A DNA stretch of 64,000 bases from Temnopleurus reevesii (Eukaryota > Echinodermata > Echinoidea > Temnopleuroida > Temnopleuridae): contig BQKZ01001091.1 in assembly GCA_036244855.1 (NCBI GenBank), positions 45,809 through 109,808 of the forward strand, in the 5' to 3' direction. The notes beneath the pieces were generated by a model. That model did not search any database. It saw only the letters and a list, made by a program, of their open reading frames with translations, and had not been told where the DNA came from. Every line of letters starts with the position of its first letter. Position 1 is the stretch's first letter. Made by a program: the position numbers and the translations under genes. Positions 26,601-40,700 of the stretch are shown here, piece by piece.

Positions 26601-29600
26601 TTATCAAACAATGTGAGAAAAAAAGCGTTGTTATATCAAATACAAAAATAAAAAGTCTGTTGATGTAGGAGTAATCTTCTATACAATGTACTTGGCTGGA
26701 ACTTATTACTTAACTTTCTGTACAGCGCAATTTCTTTTCTGAAATTCATTTTATGTACTGAAATCCTGAAATACGTCACTCTATCATACCAGGTCATCGA
26801 AAATAAAACTCTTTATGTTCAGCACTTTAAAATGTGTCTTGCTGATTTCTTACCTACTGTGTCATAGATCAGGGTAAATTGAATAAAAGAAAATATGTCT
26901 TCTGCAAACACATTAATCCTGATTGAATGCGACATGAAGAAGACGATATCATCGTACTGCCCACAGATCTTGCGAGGTCTGTCAATGATGGCCATATCTT
27001 CAACGGATACAAAGTCCAAACAATTTCCGCTCCCACCAGTCTCCTCACGGAGCTGTACCATGGTGAAATGTAACCTGTAGAAAATAAAAATTATTAAACT
27101 ATGAGCTTAAAACCTATTACATAATGACCAAATATACAAGTGCTAAGTTATGCTATTTAGATATAATTGTACTTTTATGCTTATGGAGAAGAGAATTCTG
27201 GACGCATCAATATCATCTAATTCTTCTACAGTTATTTTTTACATGCCCAGCCATTATACTATAAGGAGGTGTGGCGTACATCAACGTAAACGACTTACAC
27301 TATACACTTTGCCAAGTTGATTTATAAATCCCAACAATAGAAGCTATTAATATACTACCAATACTATGTTGGGGTCTCAATAATCAACCGATTTTTCTTG
27401 AGCAATTTAGATGGTAATGTCTAACACAATATATCACTTCAAATGTATAGAAATTTTGAATCTTTTGTTATGATATAAAACTATATTTGTGGGCTTGAAA
27501 TATTTTTAACTGTTTCGTTTGACTGAATGATAGCATCGTTCCACACAGGAAAATGAAGAATTATCAACACAATGTTTCATATCAATTCGTACACTTCGGT
27601 TTACTCAAGATCTATTGTAAATTCACTGCCATCATAGGTGCTACATTCGTTTAATGGCCACATATCAAGGAATCGAATGTGATTCTGGTTATTTCCTTTT
27701 GAAAATGGAAAGATCAAGATCCGTGTCATACTGTTCTTCTACTAACAGACATAAATCTGCCAAACTTTTGGCGATATTTTCGTTTTCTGTTTCCCATTCA
27801 TTGAAAAATTTGCAGTTTGAACAAATAATTGCCCTTCTTCATGATTGTGATATTACATTTATAATAAATATCTCATAAATGTTTCATAAATCGATAGTGA
27901 CGTACGAACTAATTTGATGTGCGAATCACTTTGAAAACACCATACCTTATACTCAGCAAACTGTCCACCTGTACGTAGAACCTCATATCATAGTTTGCAA
28001 TGTTGGAGTGGGCTGTGAATCCTATGTATCCTAAGGGCAACGTCAAGGTACTTTCTCCCAACGTCGAATTGTCATCCTCTAGCTGGTTGTAGTAGAATTC
28101 TAAGGAAATATGGGTAAGAAAAAAAAAACGAACAAGAAAATGATATCCACAAGCAGATAACCATGGAGGAACTAATTCATCGTGTCACGTAACCATAGTC
28201 AAAACAAGCATGGAGACAATTGTTAGAATTGTGTACGATTTAAAAAAAAAAACTTCAGCTATAACAATGCATTTTCCATACTATGACGCATTGGCCATCC
28301 AGGGGAAGAGTAATACACTGTACTAAGGTAAATGGATAACTAACGGAAAACAATAAACCTGTTTGTGTCGAGCATGATTTGCCGTATGGATCTGAATTTT
28401 TCGATACCAGAAAACCGTAGAACTTATGGATTTTCTGTCGAGTTTTAGGCCTATCCTAGAAAATTTTCACGAAACTCCAGTTAAAGTCGTGGACTTCTCG
28501 GTTACTCAAAAACTAAGATAGTGATACGACATCGAGGAAGTATGGTACATATACATATGAATAGCTGTAGCTTTCACGCGGTTTATGTTAATCACTTAGG
28601 CTCGTATTCTGATATCAGGTTTAACTTAAACTAGAGTTTAAATTTGTGATTTAAGTATGGGAAGCCAAACGATGCTTGAATCAATAACAGTCGGTGTTTA
28701 TTTTACCAGAACATTTCGCACTCATAGTATGAACAACTGTCTTGGAATAAACAGTTCGATAGATTTCTACATTATCAGAGCATATTAGAGAGCAGTTAAC
28801 ATAAAAATTATACAGTTTAAATGAAATGTTTGCACTTTGGGCTATCCATACTTAAACCACAGACTTAGACTCGAGTTTAAATTAAACCTGATATGAGAAT
28901 ACGGGCCACTCAGATTGCTGTATACATTAAACAGCCAAATATAGTTAAATGATTATCATACCTGTGATGCAGAGGAAATTCAACTCCCGATTACAGTCGC
29001 CCTCAGTCAACACCTCTGATAGGAAGTTGAATGAAGTACATTCCCTTGTATCTTCTGTCCACGTCCACCATTCATCATACTTGGGATGGATAGAACAACA
29101 ATAGAGCATAATCTTTAAAAAAAAACTTTGGTCTTTCTGAGATACACACTACATATAAGCTGTCGTACTTTCATAATATTGTTGTTATGTTTGCCTCTTC
29201 GATATTGTAAGCAAGGACTCCGTGTGATTAAGTCAATATTTGACCAATGCTCAAAGTTGCAATATCCCATTTTTATTCTCCCATCCTACGATTTTCGCAA
29301 AAACGTAGAAGGACTATTGAAAGAAAAAGTTTAGCGAATCGTACTGATTTATATCATTCATTTTTTTTTTAATAATCATGAACATTTCTCACCAAGTCTG
29401 AATAATACGTAAGCTCATCTAAACTTGCGATTCGACCATTATGACTTCTCGAACATTCAGATCTAGCCTCTTGCCACGGCATTCTTTCCTCTCCAACGAA
29501 TATGCACACAGGATATGACCAAGGGCCGTCATCAGCTGAAGCCATATTTGAATCCACTGATTCACAGAGGTCTGTCGATATGAAATATGAACATTTTGTG

Positions 29601-32600
29601 TCAAATTAGAACTAATTCTAGCTTGTTTCACTTATCATTTATAATATTGGCATTGACATTTAGAACGAATTGCGATTCTTATCTATTTATTTCTTGAATT
29701 AATGAAACCTGAATCATTGTGAAATTTCTTTGATACGACACGGCTAATTGTTTTAAACGATGTCGCCGGCTTAACTAAAAGCTTGATTTTCTTTTATCGA
29801 ATCCCGCGTTATTCTGTGCGCGTACAAAACTGATAAAGCACCTTATCTACTAAAAAAATGAAAAGTCACAATCGCAAACAAATTGTTTGCATCATCAAGG
29901 TCTAACTCTGCTGATTAGTATATAATTACACACATTGTACAATTATACAAGATGCAGTATTCATCATTTAAGTCTATATTGATTGATTCGTTTTGACGGG
30001 ATAGTAGTTGGAGTGGTATTAAAATTGTTGAAATACACACTTTTATATCAATACTAAAGTACCACCACTACTTACAATAATGTCAATACAAATACTAAAA
30101 CCTCTTGAAATAACAAGGACATCAGCAATACTAATAAAAGCTGAAATAAGTAAATTCATGGCAATTGATGGAGATTTAAAGCTTAAACAATAGATTAGTA
30201 GGTAAAGTTTAACTTACCTTGGCATCTGTTATCATTTATCTTGTACATTCCGCCTGGACATTTGCAGTAAAACCCATGAGGCATGTTGACACACGTATCA
30301 GTGCAATCATTGCTACCATCATCAAGGCACTCGTTGTAATCTTCAACAAATAAAAAAAGAAAATGGTAGTATTTAGCACCACGATTATATAGACTGATAT
30401 AACTGAATGTTCACTACTTAATAAATCATATACGGTCAGGATTACAACGTGTATTTTCTTAATACAGTTTGCGCTTTCTAATGTCCAATAATGATTATGA
30501 ATTACATATTTAAGACGATGTCAGTAAGAGAATGATTGCCAATGGTGGATGCAATGAGACTATCTATTACTTCCAAGTCGATCTGAACTGGAGCTATCTT
30601 TAAGAAGCAAAACTGAGCAAAATAGTGAGTGCTTTCTGAGATGATGTATTGTCTCGTTGGTAGAACAAAGATGTCAGCATATGCTTTATATAATATTCCA
30701 AATAGAAAATAAACTTTTAAACAATTATTCCAACTAAACCATAGGCAGCTTTATTACTCGATCGGTGCGAGTTCATAAATAAAATAAAACTTTGATTTGT
30801 TAAAAACTACTTGCACTTAAAACTCATTCATCTTAGAGAAGTTAGACTGTGAGCAAAGTATATTCCAGGATGAATATTACATATTTTGGCCGTACTATGC
30901 GTTTGCTAGCCAAGCTAAATTGATAATGATATTATTTTGATGGTTAGTGATTAAAATAATAATAAAAAGAAATAATAATGATAAAAGATACAATCTACAA
31001 TGAGCCAAATCTATCATGCTGGATGCTCAAGGCGCATGGACTTTACCACAATTCAAGCATCATAACAGTTAAAAAAATTCCCTTTTCTAGTCTAAACTTC
31101 TATTGTAAAGAGTAAAAATAACCCGATATCGGCCTTTATGTGAAGCAAGCTATTACCAATCTTGACGACTCGGCTAAGACAATGGGTGACTTCACGTACG
31201 GTGTTGAACGCTGGTGTTGGCCTCGGTTTACGGACCGTTTTGCTCTCTCAACACCAACACCAACACCAACACCGAACACCGTACTTGAAGTCACCCAATA
31301 TCATGTCAAAAGAAGCGGCATATCTCCGAAGCATACCTGCTTGGCATAGATAGTAATGTGGGTACCGTCCATCGCACTCGTCCAGTTTCCAATGATAACA
31401 GCTGGAAGGGTCCATGAAAGCACAATGACTATTGTTTAGGATGGCGTCAGAGGTGATGGGTACTGTGAATGCCCGGTAGTCAACATCACTGCCATCTAGC
31501 CAGTGCAATCTAGGCAACAAAAAAAGCGTGAATGCATAATCAAAATCTAACATTTTAATCCTTAAATTAATCAATGTTTTAATAGACTCGATTATGTAAA
31601 TCTATAAACCCGTAGAATGTCTTTAAGAAACATGTGTATCCATTTCTCGAATGCTACCCAAGCAGCATATATGATATTGAATGCAAGACAAGATCACCAC
31701 TCATGTAGAATCGTGTGTATCTCTCCCAATAGCTTTATGAATCATGAGGATTAAATTCTTGCTGAAGGAAATATATGAGATCGATGGAAAAAATAGATTA
31801 AGTCTTACGAGACACAGAAAAATGCTCTACTCGAGCGGAAAGACACTTCATAATTATATGAAGATTTCTTTTTCGTAAATCAGTAGATGTATAAATTCAA
31901 TTTCATAACTTAAGAAGATTATTACCTAAACTTATTTCCTTCTTTCTAGTTAGGCGTTGTAACTAAAATTATTTGAAAATCAGTTCTAGATTAACTGAAT
32001 ACATTCATACATTACATTTCAATACGTTCATATCTACATCGGATACATTAGGTCTCAATGGCGAGTTTGATTATGTTAAGATAGAAAATGATCAACATAA
32101 TTCAGCTTTAACTATGCGCGGTTATTTGCGAGCGAAATGAGATTCCTTATGAAAGTAGATTCTCTGTAGAAGGAGCGTGTTTTTGTCGTTAAGAATTAGA
32201 AGAGCACATTTTGCGTATTTAAGAGTATGTTTAGTGTAATCTTTGAGGGGAATCACCACAAATTTGGCGTCTCTCGCAGCAAATTTGGCAACCTCTGGGG
32301 GCTGAGCTGGGCTGACAAGCCACCCCTCCCTCCATCCCCTGGGGCTAGAGCATGGAACGGCTTTCTGTATTAATTTGAAAAGCATCTCACGCTGAGGGAT
32401 TCCTTTCTGACTGAAACAGACTCGTCATCCCCAAAACGCCAACATCACAATGAATACATGAGGTTAACCTGTTCTGTCAAAATGACTGTTATATTCTCAC
32501 CTATCGTTATATTCCATGCCCAATCTGACGAGGTAATATGGATGAAGTTGTCTCCTGGAAGTCAACTGTTTGACAAAGGTCTGTTTCGCTTGGGTTTTAA

Positions 32601-34680
32601 TAGTTGCTAATTGGCTGCCATAATCAGGACTTTGATCAGCACATAAAGAATGGCTGTAGCCATAATGCTGTACAAAGTTGAGACATTCACCGTCGAAGTA
32701 AGATGAGTTGTCAACACACTTTGCTGTAAATGGGGCAAAAATGATTTGTTTATTAATATGAATATAATTATAGATGAGAAAGAAATACCATACTCATGAA
32801 TTGCACTTACCGCCGATTGAGTGCAAACCAAATATCAATTAATGCAACTCCTGAACTCAGAAAATGACTCGCAGAATAAGCATTCCTAATAGATCAAAAG
32901 TGGAGTTTTCCTTGCCAGCACAAATTGTCATGCAAGAGGGCATAAACTTCTATTTGTATTTTGTATACCCCGTCATAATACGAATATTTTCCCCGTGCAT
33001 TAATTCTTTTACGTAAGTCCTAAATTCACAATACCTTTAAATATACGTACACCATTATGAATGTAATTTTAAGGTCTCAATTTATCAAAGCATTTGGTTT
33101 ATGTCTTCTTCTAATTCATTATAATAATCAATGCATCCTGCATCAACCGTCACGAACTGACATAAAGCCATTAAAAACATATTCATCAGTCAATCCCCCC
33201 ACTTGTATTTTGTTTTGCTACGACCTTTCTGATCATTCTGTGGCGAGATCCTACAAACAATGAGAATCGAATTTTGACTTGGACTTGTGTTTGCTGAGAT
33301 TCCGTCATTTTTTTTCTACGATGTGCATGGAGGCTGCAATGCTTACCAACAGTCGAGCATCCGAGGAATTCGACAGCGAATCGGGCAGTCTGTTGATACG
33401 TTTCAGTAATCGGCAAGAGGCGCACGGCAGAAGTAAGATACCTCTCTTTTAAGAGTATTGTCTTTCTAGCGTAAGCTCGGTCAATCTAGAAAAGATTTAA
33501 TAAAAATATGAATTATTTTTTTTTATACATAATGTATATTTGACATGCGTATGTATAATTCTTGAAATGATTCAAATTAAAATATTGTGTAAGATTTATA
33601 TCAAATATTGAACTGCTGTCATGTGGTGATGGATATGTTCCACATGTAATGATGACGAAAAGGGGATGCTGGACATTTTAAAAGTATTTTATGAAACTGA
33701 TATGAGCTAAATCATAGACTTCAATATCTCAATTCCTCATTTGTGTTATCATTGTGAGTACTGTGATAACAAGAGGGCTGTGGTAGGGCAGTGACGAAAG
33801 AAAAGGAAAATGAATAAAGGAACGCATAAGAAAACAATGCAGTATTTGATTATAAGATGGGTCGAAAATAACAGTTCTGAGAATATTTATACACATGATC
33901 AGTCAGTGGATTGACGTTCGGCTTGCGATCAGGAAGCGTACCCCGAACGTCAGTCTGCCTCTGTGTGCGTAAAAACGCTGGGCCGAGGCAGGCTTAAAAC
34001 GCAAAGGTGTGAGTTGGCCTTAAATTACGAAAAAGGTAAATTACCGTAAAGTACTAAAATGATTACACATGTCTTCCGTTATACAGAGTGAAACATCAAG
34101 TTGGAATATATATATTTTGGCAATGTAAAATACACCATGTAACTGTTCATTTGTAATCTATTAATTCAACTTATTTAAACATAACGTTTATTTCTTGACA
34201 GTTTTAAATGAAAATGCGGAAGCACACTCACAAAATAAACATCTTCAAGATGGGTGAAGATGTTGTTACTGGCAGCTGTTAAAGGTTGGTATTCAAGCCT
34301 TAGATGATTGGTTAGTTTTGAAGGGTCGAACGTTTCATCGAAGGGATAGCCCGGTGAGCCAGACTGTAAGATGACACCTGAGAGAAACACTCGTGTTGGA
34401 AAGTGGACTTGTACCCACACTGGTTCTGTTGCACCTGCACATTCGTGGCAATAGACATATGTGATATTAGAAAGGGCGAATCCCTTGAAGAAGGGTCATG
34501 TAATAAAAGGATACGAGAGAAAGAGGAGGGAAAAGACACAAAGACCCCTTTCCCTGCTCGTTAGGATATATCATGAATGAAACTAATTTTCCATCTATGT
34601 TTTTTCCCTTTACATATTATTTTTATCAATATCATCAGTATTGTTGTTATCATCGTTATTATTATTACTACTATTATTAC

Positions 34681-34728
<48 letters not shown>

Positions 34729-37700
34729 CATTATCATTTTCATATATTTATTTATGTATTTATTATAATTATTATCTTTATCACTACCATTATTATCATA
34801 TAATTATTCATTTTTTTTTGAGGGGGTCAATGCCACTGACTGAAGGCTGTTGCGAATATGAACAGAGATAAACGTCAAGTAAGTTTTATAATGTATACGG
34901 AAATATGTCGGCTTTTGAGATCAAACAGTCGACTACCATTTATCATAATGGTATGAGATAAACATACGTACCCAATGCGGGAGGGGGAAAGAGACAGCCA
35001 ACTTGTAAATCATCTCCGTATGTGTTAAGACGAATAAAGGAAAGTGTATCTTCATCACATCCATTGCATATGATGTCATCATCAGGAATAAGCTCAGATT
35101 CCATCCCAAGTCCTACGAGACATTCTAAAGACGAGAAAAAAGAACAATCGTACAAAATTAACTCAGAAAACTTGTTTTAGGTACGTCACATAACCAAATA
35201 TTGGTTTGTTGATAACAAGTTTTGTTTTTAATTCAACTACAAAATGTTGATAGTAACCAGAAGAAAATATTACATGAAACTGTCTTGATAGCATGCATAC
35301 ACATTTCGCTAAAACGTGTTTGTCATCTCAAGAACTAACATGCATTCAATAGCATATACCCTTTTAACTGTTGCTATACCAGGAAATCACTGTTTTTTCA
35401 TTTGACAATAGACTTCAGCTACACTCTTTGGTGACAAAAGGACGATATGAAATGTTATGTCCTTTTCTTTATTCATTACTTATTTTCATCCATTTTCCAT
35501 TTATCTAGTCATTTATAGTTAATTCAACTACATATCAATACAGCAATCATAATTATGCTAATGAGATTTCATTGATATAACTTACTATTATCATCTGCGA
35601 CACAGGTAAATGTTTTAATCTGTAGACATGACTCGTTGCCTGCCGTCCAGATCGTAGGGTATATAGTTAAATATTTGATGTTTGTGAGGGGTGGATCGAA
35701 CTCAAACTTGGCCCAGGCAGTACCATGGTAATCAAAGGAATGCTGAAAAACAAATCGTTAGACAGATGATAATGATTTGCAATAATAAACAAGAGGAAAC
35801 ACACATTCTCCACAATCTTGAGCAATAACCTAAAAATAAAGATACCTGCATAGAACATAGATTATACAAGATTCAAATCAAATCAAATCAAATGAAATCC
35901 ATTTATTTTTCAGTTCTTTTGAAGATTAAAAAATATACGTAATCATAAGTTATACTGGAAATACAAAAAAAAAAGAATGAAAAAAATAAAGGCCAGTAAA
36001 TATGTGAAGCTTGTTCAGAAGAAAAAATGAAATTGTTCGTAATCAATATTGGAGAATAATAATAATAAAAACAACGCATGGATTTCATAAAACGTATACG
36101 TGTCCTCTGTAGAGTGCTTTGCATTATTACTTTAGGCTAGACTTTAGGCCAAAGCCATTCAAAGCAAATTTACTGTAAATTTGAAAAGTGTATTCATCAT
36201 CTTGAAGAAGATTTGGGCATTATATCGTCTGCGGCATGTGTCGAAATACGTTACTTTCGACGTAACACATCGTTCGGTATACGTTATTGGTAAATTATGC
36301 ATCGGTCAAAATTCGTTCTGAATACCATGCGCTCAAAGTTTGACCAATAAAACTTCTTACGTCGGGCACACTGTATCTAAAATGTCAAGATGTAAGGTAT
36401 ATACGCTTTTTGAGAATCTTGCCTTACACGACGACTTGTAAGACCGTGTTTCAAAGTACGCAAAACCTACCCAACAACTTTACGCCATAACAATTTAATT
36501 GCGTCTCATTGTGTTACAGGTCCTTGTATGCAGACGACGACGTGAGTAGCCGGAAATATATCTGGAGGAAAATGGTCTCCTTACGAGAACACAGTTCTGG
36601 CGATCATTGAAAACCGCTTCGTAAAATGGACTCATGTAGACCACTTATTAAAAAAAAGGATGAGAACAGGCCAATGAAGTGATTTTTTTTGTTAAAATTG
36701 ATAACGTGTATACTTACTTGTGTACGGGAATTAGTTAAACTTGAATTCGGCTGCATTAGGTCCAAGCTCATCCACTCTAGGTCAAATTCAGACAATCCGA
36801 TTTCACCGTAGCATTTCCTGGATATGATTCTTGTGATGGTCACTGGTTCTTGGTAATACTCCTAGTGACAGCAAACAATGCAGTAAGAAATCATGTCATA
36901 ATTGGCTGGTGTTCTTAAAGGGGAACTTTCCTAAGAAAATAATGTCTTATCGGTGAACTTGAGCAGAATTTGTAGAAAAACTGTAAAGGCTTTTGTTCCA
37001 TCTCTATGACCAACTTTGAGTTCGCAACTTTGGTACTTTAATGGACCATGGAAAAATACCCATTCTCTTTGCAAATTGGTCTATTTTAAAAATGGTTAAA
37101 TATCATATCTCAAATGAGGAATCACCATCCTTTTGCTTGCAGAATTAATGTGGCTATATTATATTCAAAGGAGAAAAACAGCAAAATTTTGTCTACTTTT
37201 CTTCAGAAAGAGGAAAATCATGATTTTCTATACTGTGTACATTGTTTATTATTAGTTACCCATGATGAAATTACAGGTTTTACTGGAGTTGCCGAATCAT
37301 GGACGGCCATTAGAGCTTTAAATGGAAACTTTGTAAAGACATAACTTTGTAAATACATATCTTGGATTATCCGATCTTTCTTATTTTATTTTACATTTTG
37401 AATATTTCATTTTCTCCATCCGTAATAGCAGCACATAGATGCCTAGGCGAGGTTCCCCTTTAAATTTAGTTGCAATTGGCTGAAGAAAAAATATTTGCTT
37501 GTTCAATCAATGATATCATAATCAAAATGAGATCGTTTGGTTAGATCAATAAAATGTTTTTTGTTTACTTTGAACGCATTTATTGTCGGTCAAAAAAAAG
37601 TACATTAAGAGGAAATAAAGGCCTATATGGATGGGTAAGACTGACATTTCACGTGATCATTTTACTTGTAAATTTATCATGTGGAAGAGACTTTTCGGTC

Positions 37701-40700
37701 GGTGGATTATCAACAATATTTTGCTTGGCTTTATTGGACCACTGATTAATGCGTGCTTTTAATCCTATAGAACAAACAACAGTTTTAGAAATGCTCAAGA
37801 TATACAAAGGAAAAAATTAACCTGTTTGAAAACATTAGCAAAAATTGCAAGAATTTCACAAAACATACCACAAAAGAACAATTCATTAAAATGATGAAAC
37901 TCGATAATGATAACTTAATTGCTCATTTCGGTAAATTCATCAAGTCAGTAATAAATAAACGAAGAGAGTTGTAAAGCGCTCAGGAAATGATTATGTATTT
38001 TGTTGTCAAATACTTATTTTATTTATCATAGAATTGTTTCATTATTGTAATCAAATCACTCATATTTTCTTTACTTTGTATAATTTGTTTAACATAACAC
38101 AACATATATGAAAAAATGTAATAAGAACAAGATGTTGGCTGTAAATGTCGATGACGTTCAAATTGTATTTTATTGTATTGCATTGTATTCATTTTCCGAT
38201 AAAAAAAAAAACAAGAATACAAACAAAATGAATTATGCAAATGCTTACATACATGATAAAACAAAAAGATGAATCAAGTCAGTCAAATGAATAAATAAAA
38301 AAAAAAGGTTATAGATAAAGTTGCCCAATCAAGCATACTAATGGATAGGGTTGAATTCAGGATTTTGGGAAGTTTTTGTCAGAGGCCTATTCGGGAGCCG
38401 CAGTGAGGGATCCATCCCCATGAAAAGTTTGAAAGAGGGAACATCTTTTGATTCATTTTGATTCATCTAATTTATGTGACGTATTTCAGCAGGTTATCTT
38501 GGTGAAACATGTCACCCCAAAATAATCGGGAGTCCGTTGTTAGGAGTTATGACAATGGTCACTAGTATTTTTATATAATCATTTTCAAAGAGAAAGGACA
38601 GATCGGAGGGTTTCCAAACTTTAAGATCTCCCGTCTTATAATGAAATATAGTTACGTTCATTATTGAGAAAAAAATATTGACTACCAGGTAAAAGATCAG
38701 TTTCTCGTTCATAACATGAATTTATAAACTAAACATTATACCCAGTAATAGTGCCTTTACATACAAGTTATTTCATTGTTTAGAATACCTTCTTACCTGC
38801 CATAAACTTTATGACGGAAATAAAACAAACAAACAAACAAGTGATTTCAGTTTAATGTTCTATTAATTTTGCATCAATTATTCATTGTTATGTTTCTTAA
38901 GTCTAGCAAGGTTTGTTCCGATCACGAAATTAAAAAAAAAACACCCCTGAAAATGCTGCCTTTATAGACAAGTTATTTCATTGTTTAGAATACCTCCTTA
39001 CATGCCATAAACTTGTAGTTGAAGACGAGTAGCCTGGTTGAAGTCTTTGAGTGAACATAATACTACTGCCAGGTAAGTTCGTGTAGTAGGCAAGCGGCTC
39101 CGTCACATCTGTACACTCTATGAAGAAAAAAAAATATTCTAATACATGTAAAAACATTTGATTTCTAATATAAACTAACGAATTGGGTTTAATAAACTAA
39201 TGGCGCGGCGTTGTGAATCCCTGTGATCCTTTTGAATCGCAGCCCTATAATAAAAATAATAAGTAATAGGGGTACAGTACTGGAGTATATTTTCAACTTA
39301 AAGGCGGGGTGACATGGCGTTCAGAGGGTACAAACTATTGGCATACTGCCCGCAGCAATTTTGATTACGAAGATTGGCGAAAAGAAAAAAAAATCACGGT
39401 ATTTTAACCTGGAATAGCGAGCGAACAAGTTGCATTGCGTTAGCCCGCAGCTCGGCAATCACATACGAATGCGTTTCGCACATTTTCAGAAAAATTGAAG
39501 TTGAACAGGGGAGGAATCAAACTTACACGCGACGACATCATGGATTGGAAAGTTGTACGAAGTGTTCCGAGTTTCTGAGCTTGGCAAGGTGTGTAAGCAA
39601 GGAAATTTTCAAATATCGTTATTGCCAATACGCAACACGTCGTCCGTGCGGGCTCGCAACCGGCAGTCATGTCGATAATGACGCCCTGACTTTAAAAGGC
39701 TTGTCAATTTAAAGAGCGCAGAGATTTCCACATAGAAAATAGAGTATACGCTAGATAGGAATCTACGGTAGCTATATGGCGGGGATATTACAATAACAAA
39801 GTCAAAGGCTTCAGATAGAACATTTCTATTACAGAATGAAATAAAGAAGAATGATCTGAATGAGGAATATTATATGAGTTCCATTTCTGGACAAAGCGGC
39901 TAAACATATTATGTTAGATAACGAATTAACATATTTTAGAGTGAAGATTCGCTCTTTTAATTTCAACGGATGATGAATTCTCTCATTTCACTGATATTAA
40001 CAGTTTGCCGATGGATTGTGTCGCGGTGAGGGGGAGGGGATGGGGGGGGGGAGGAGGGTTAGGATGGGGAAACCTATAAGTTGGATAGGACAACGAATGA
40101 AAATTTCTTTGGTTCACTGGAAGTAAAAGTTTGCTGGTTTGACTATACCGAGCGGGGTCCAGAACAAGTAGACCTATTTTGGAAACGAAAGAAACCTTAC
40201 TTTAAGAGTGAAAAAATCATTCTTTCGCAACGAATGACGAATTTTTCTGCATAACTAGGGTCTCATGGAAAGTATGTTTACACTAATCCATTAATTCTCA
40301 TCCAAGTTACCTTTCTTGTGTTAAAGCATAGTTAAACAGAACAACAAGATAAATTATAATACAAGGTAAAATTTGGTTTAAAAATGGAAAGTTGAATATT
40401 AAATATATAACATGATATAATGTATTTCCATAAAATAAAGCCGGCCATGGAATAAGAGCCGTACGCCATGTATTGAACTGGGTGGTCACAACAATAACAA
40501 GCCAGTTCCGATTTGAATAGCATTACGAAGGAGCATTGCTTTGGCGGTCGACTTGTTTTATTTAAAATAGATTATATCGTGTTATATAAGTGTGACAAAA
40601 TTTGTACCCGCATTTTTCTCAGTTCCCCGGGTCAATACAACATATCAAGTTCATTGACACCTTCTATGCAGAATGTTCACTTCTAAAAAGAGACCTATTA

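Larger units (their letters stand above)
22091..29024. repeat. 3.47-kb tandem duplication joined by a single N
   Basis: 22091-25556 and 25558-29024 are nearly identical, offset 3,467 bp (3,468 after a one-base poly-A difference). I saw about eight substitutions, clustered near 22607-22640/26074-26107 and 23280/26747, and one homopolymer indel. The block carries CUB domain A (two exons), the first exon of CUB B and part of a C-type lectin exon. The junction cuts the lectin exon and leaves one CUB B half without a partner. Removing either copy restores a perfectly phased gene. Confidence 0.9.

Noticed and set aside
39374..39712. Plus-strand 112-residue frame
   Set aside because: It lies in an intron, overlaps a likely degenerate inverted-repeat element, and has no recognisable domain or splice context.
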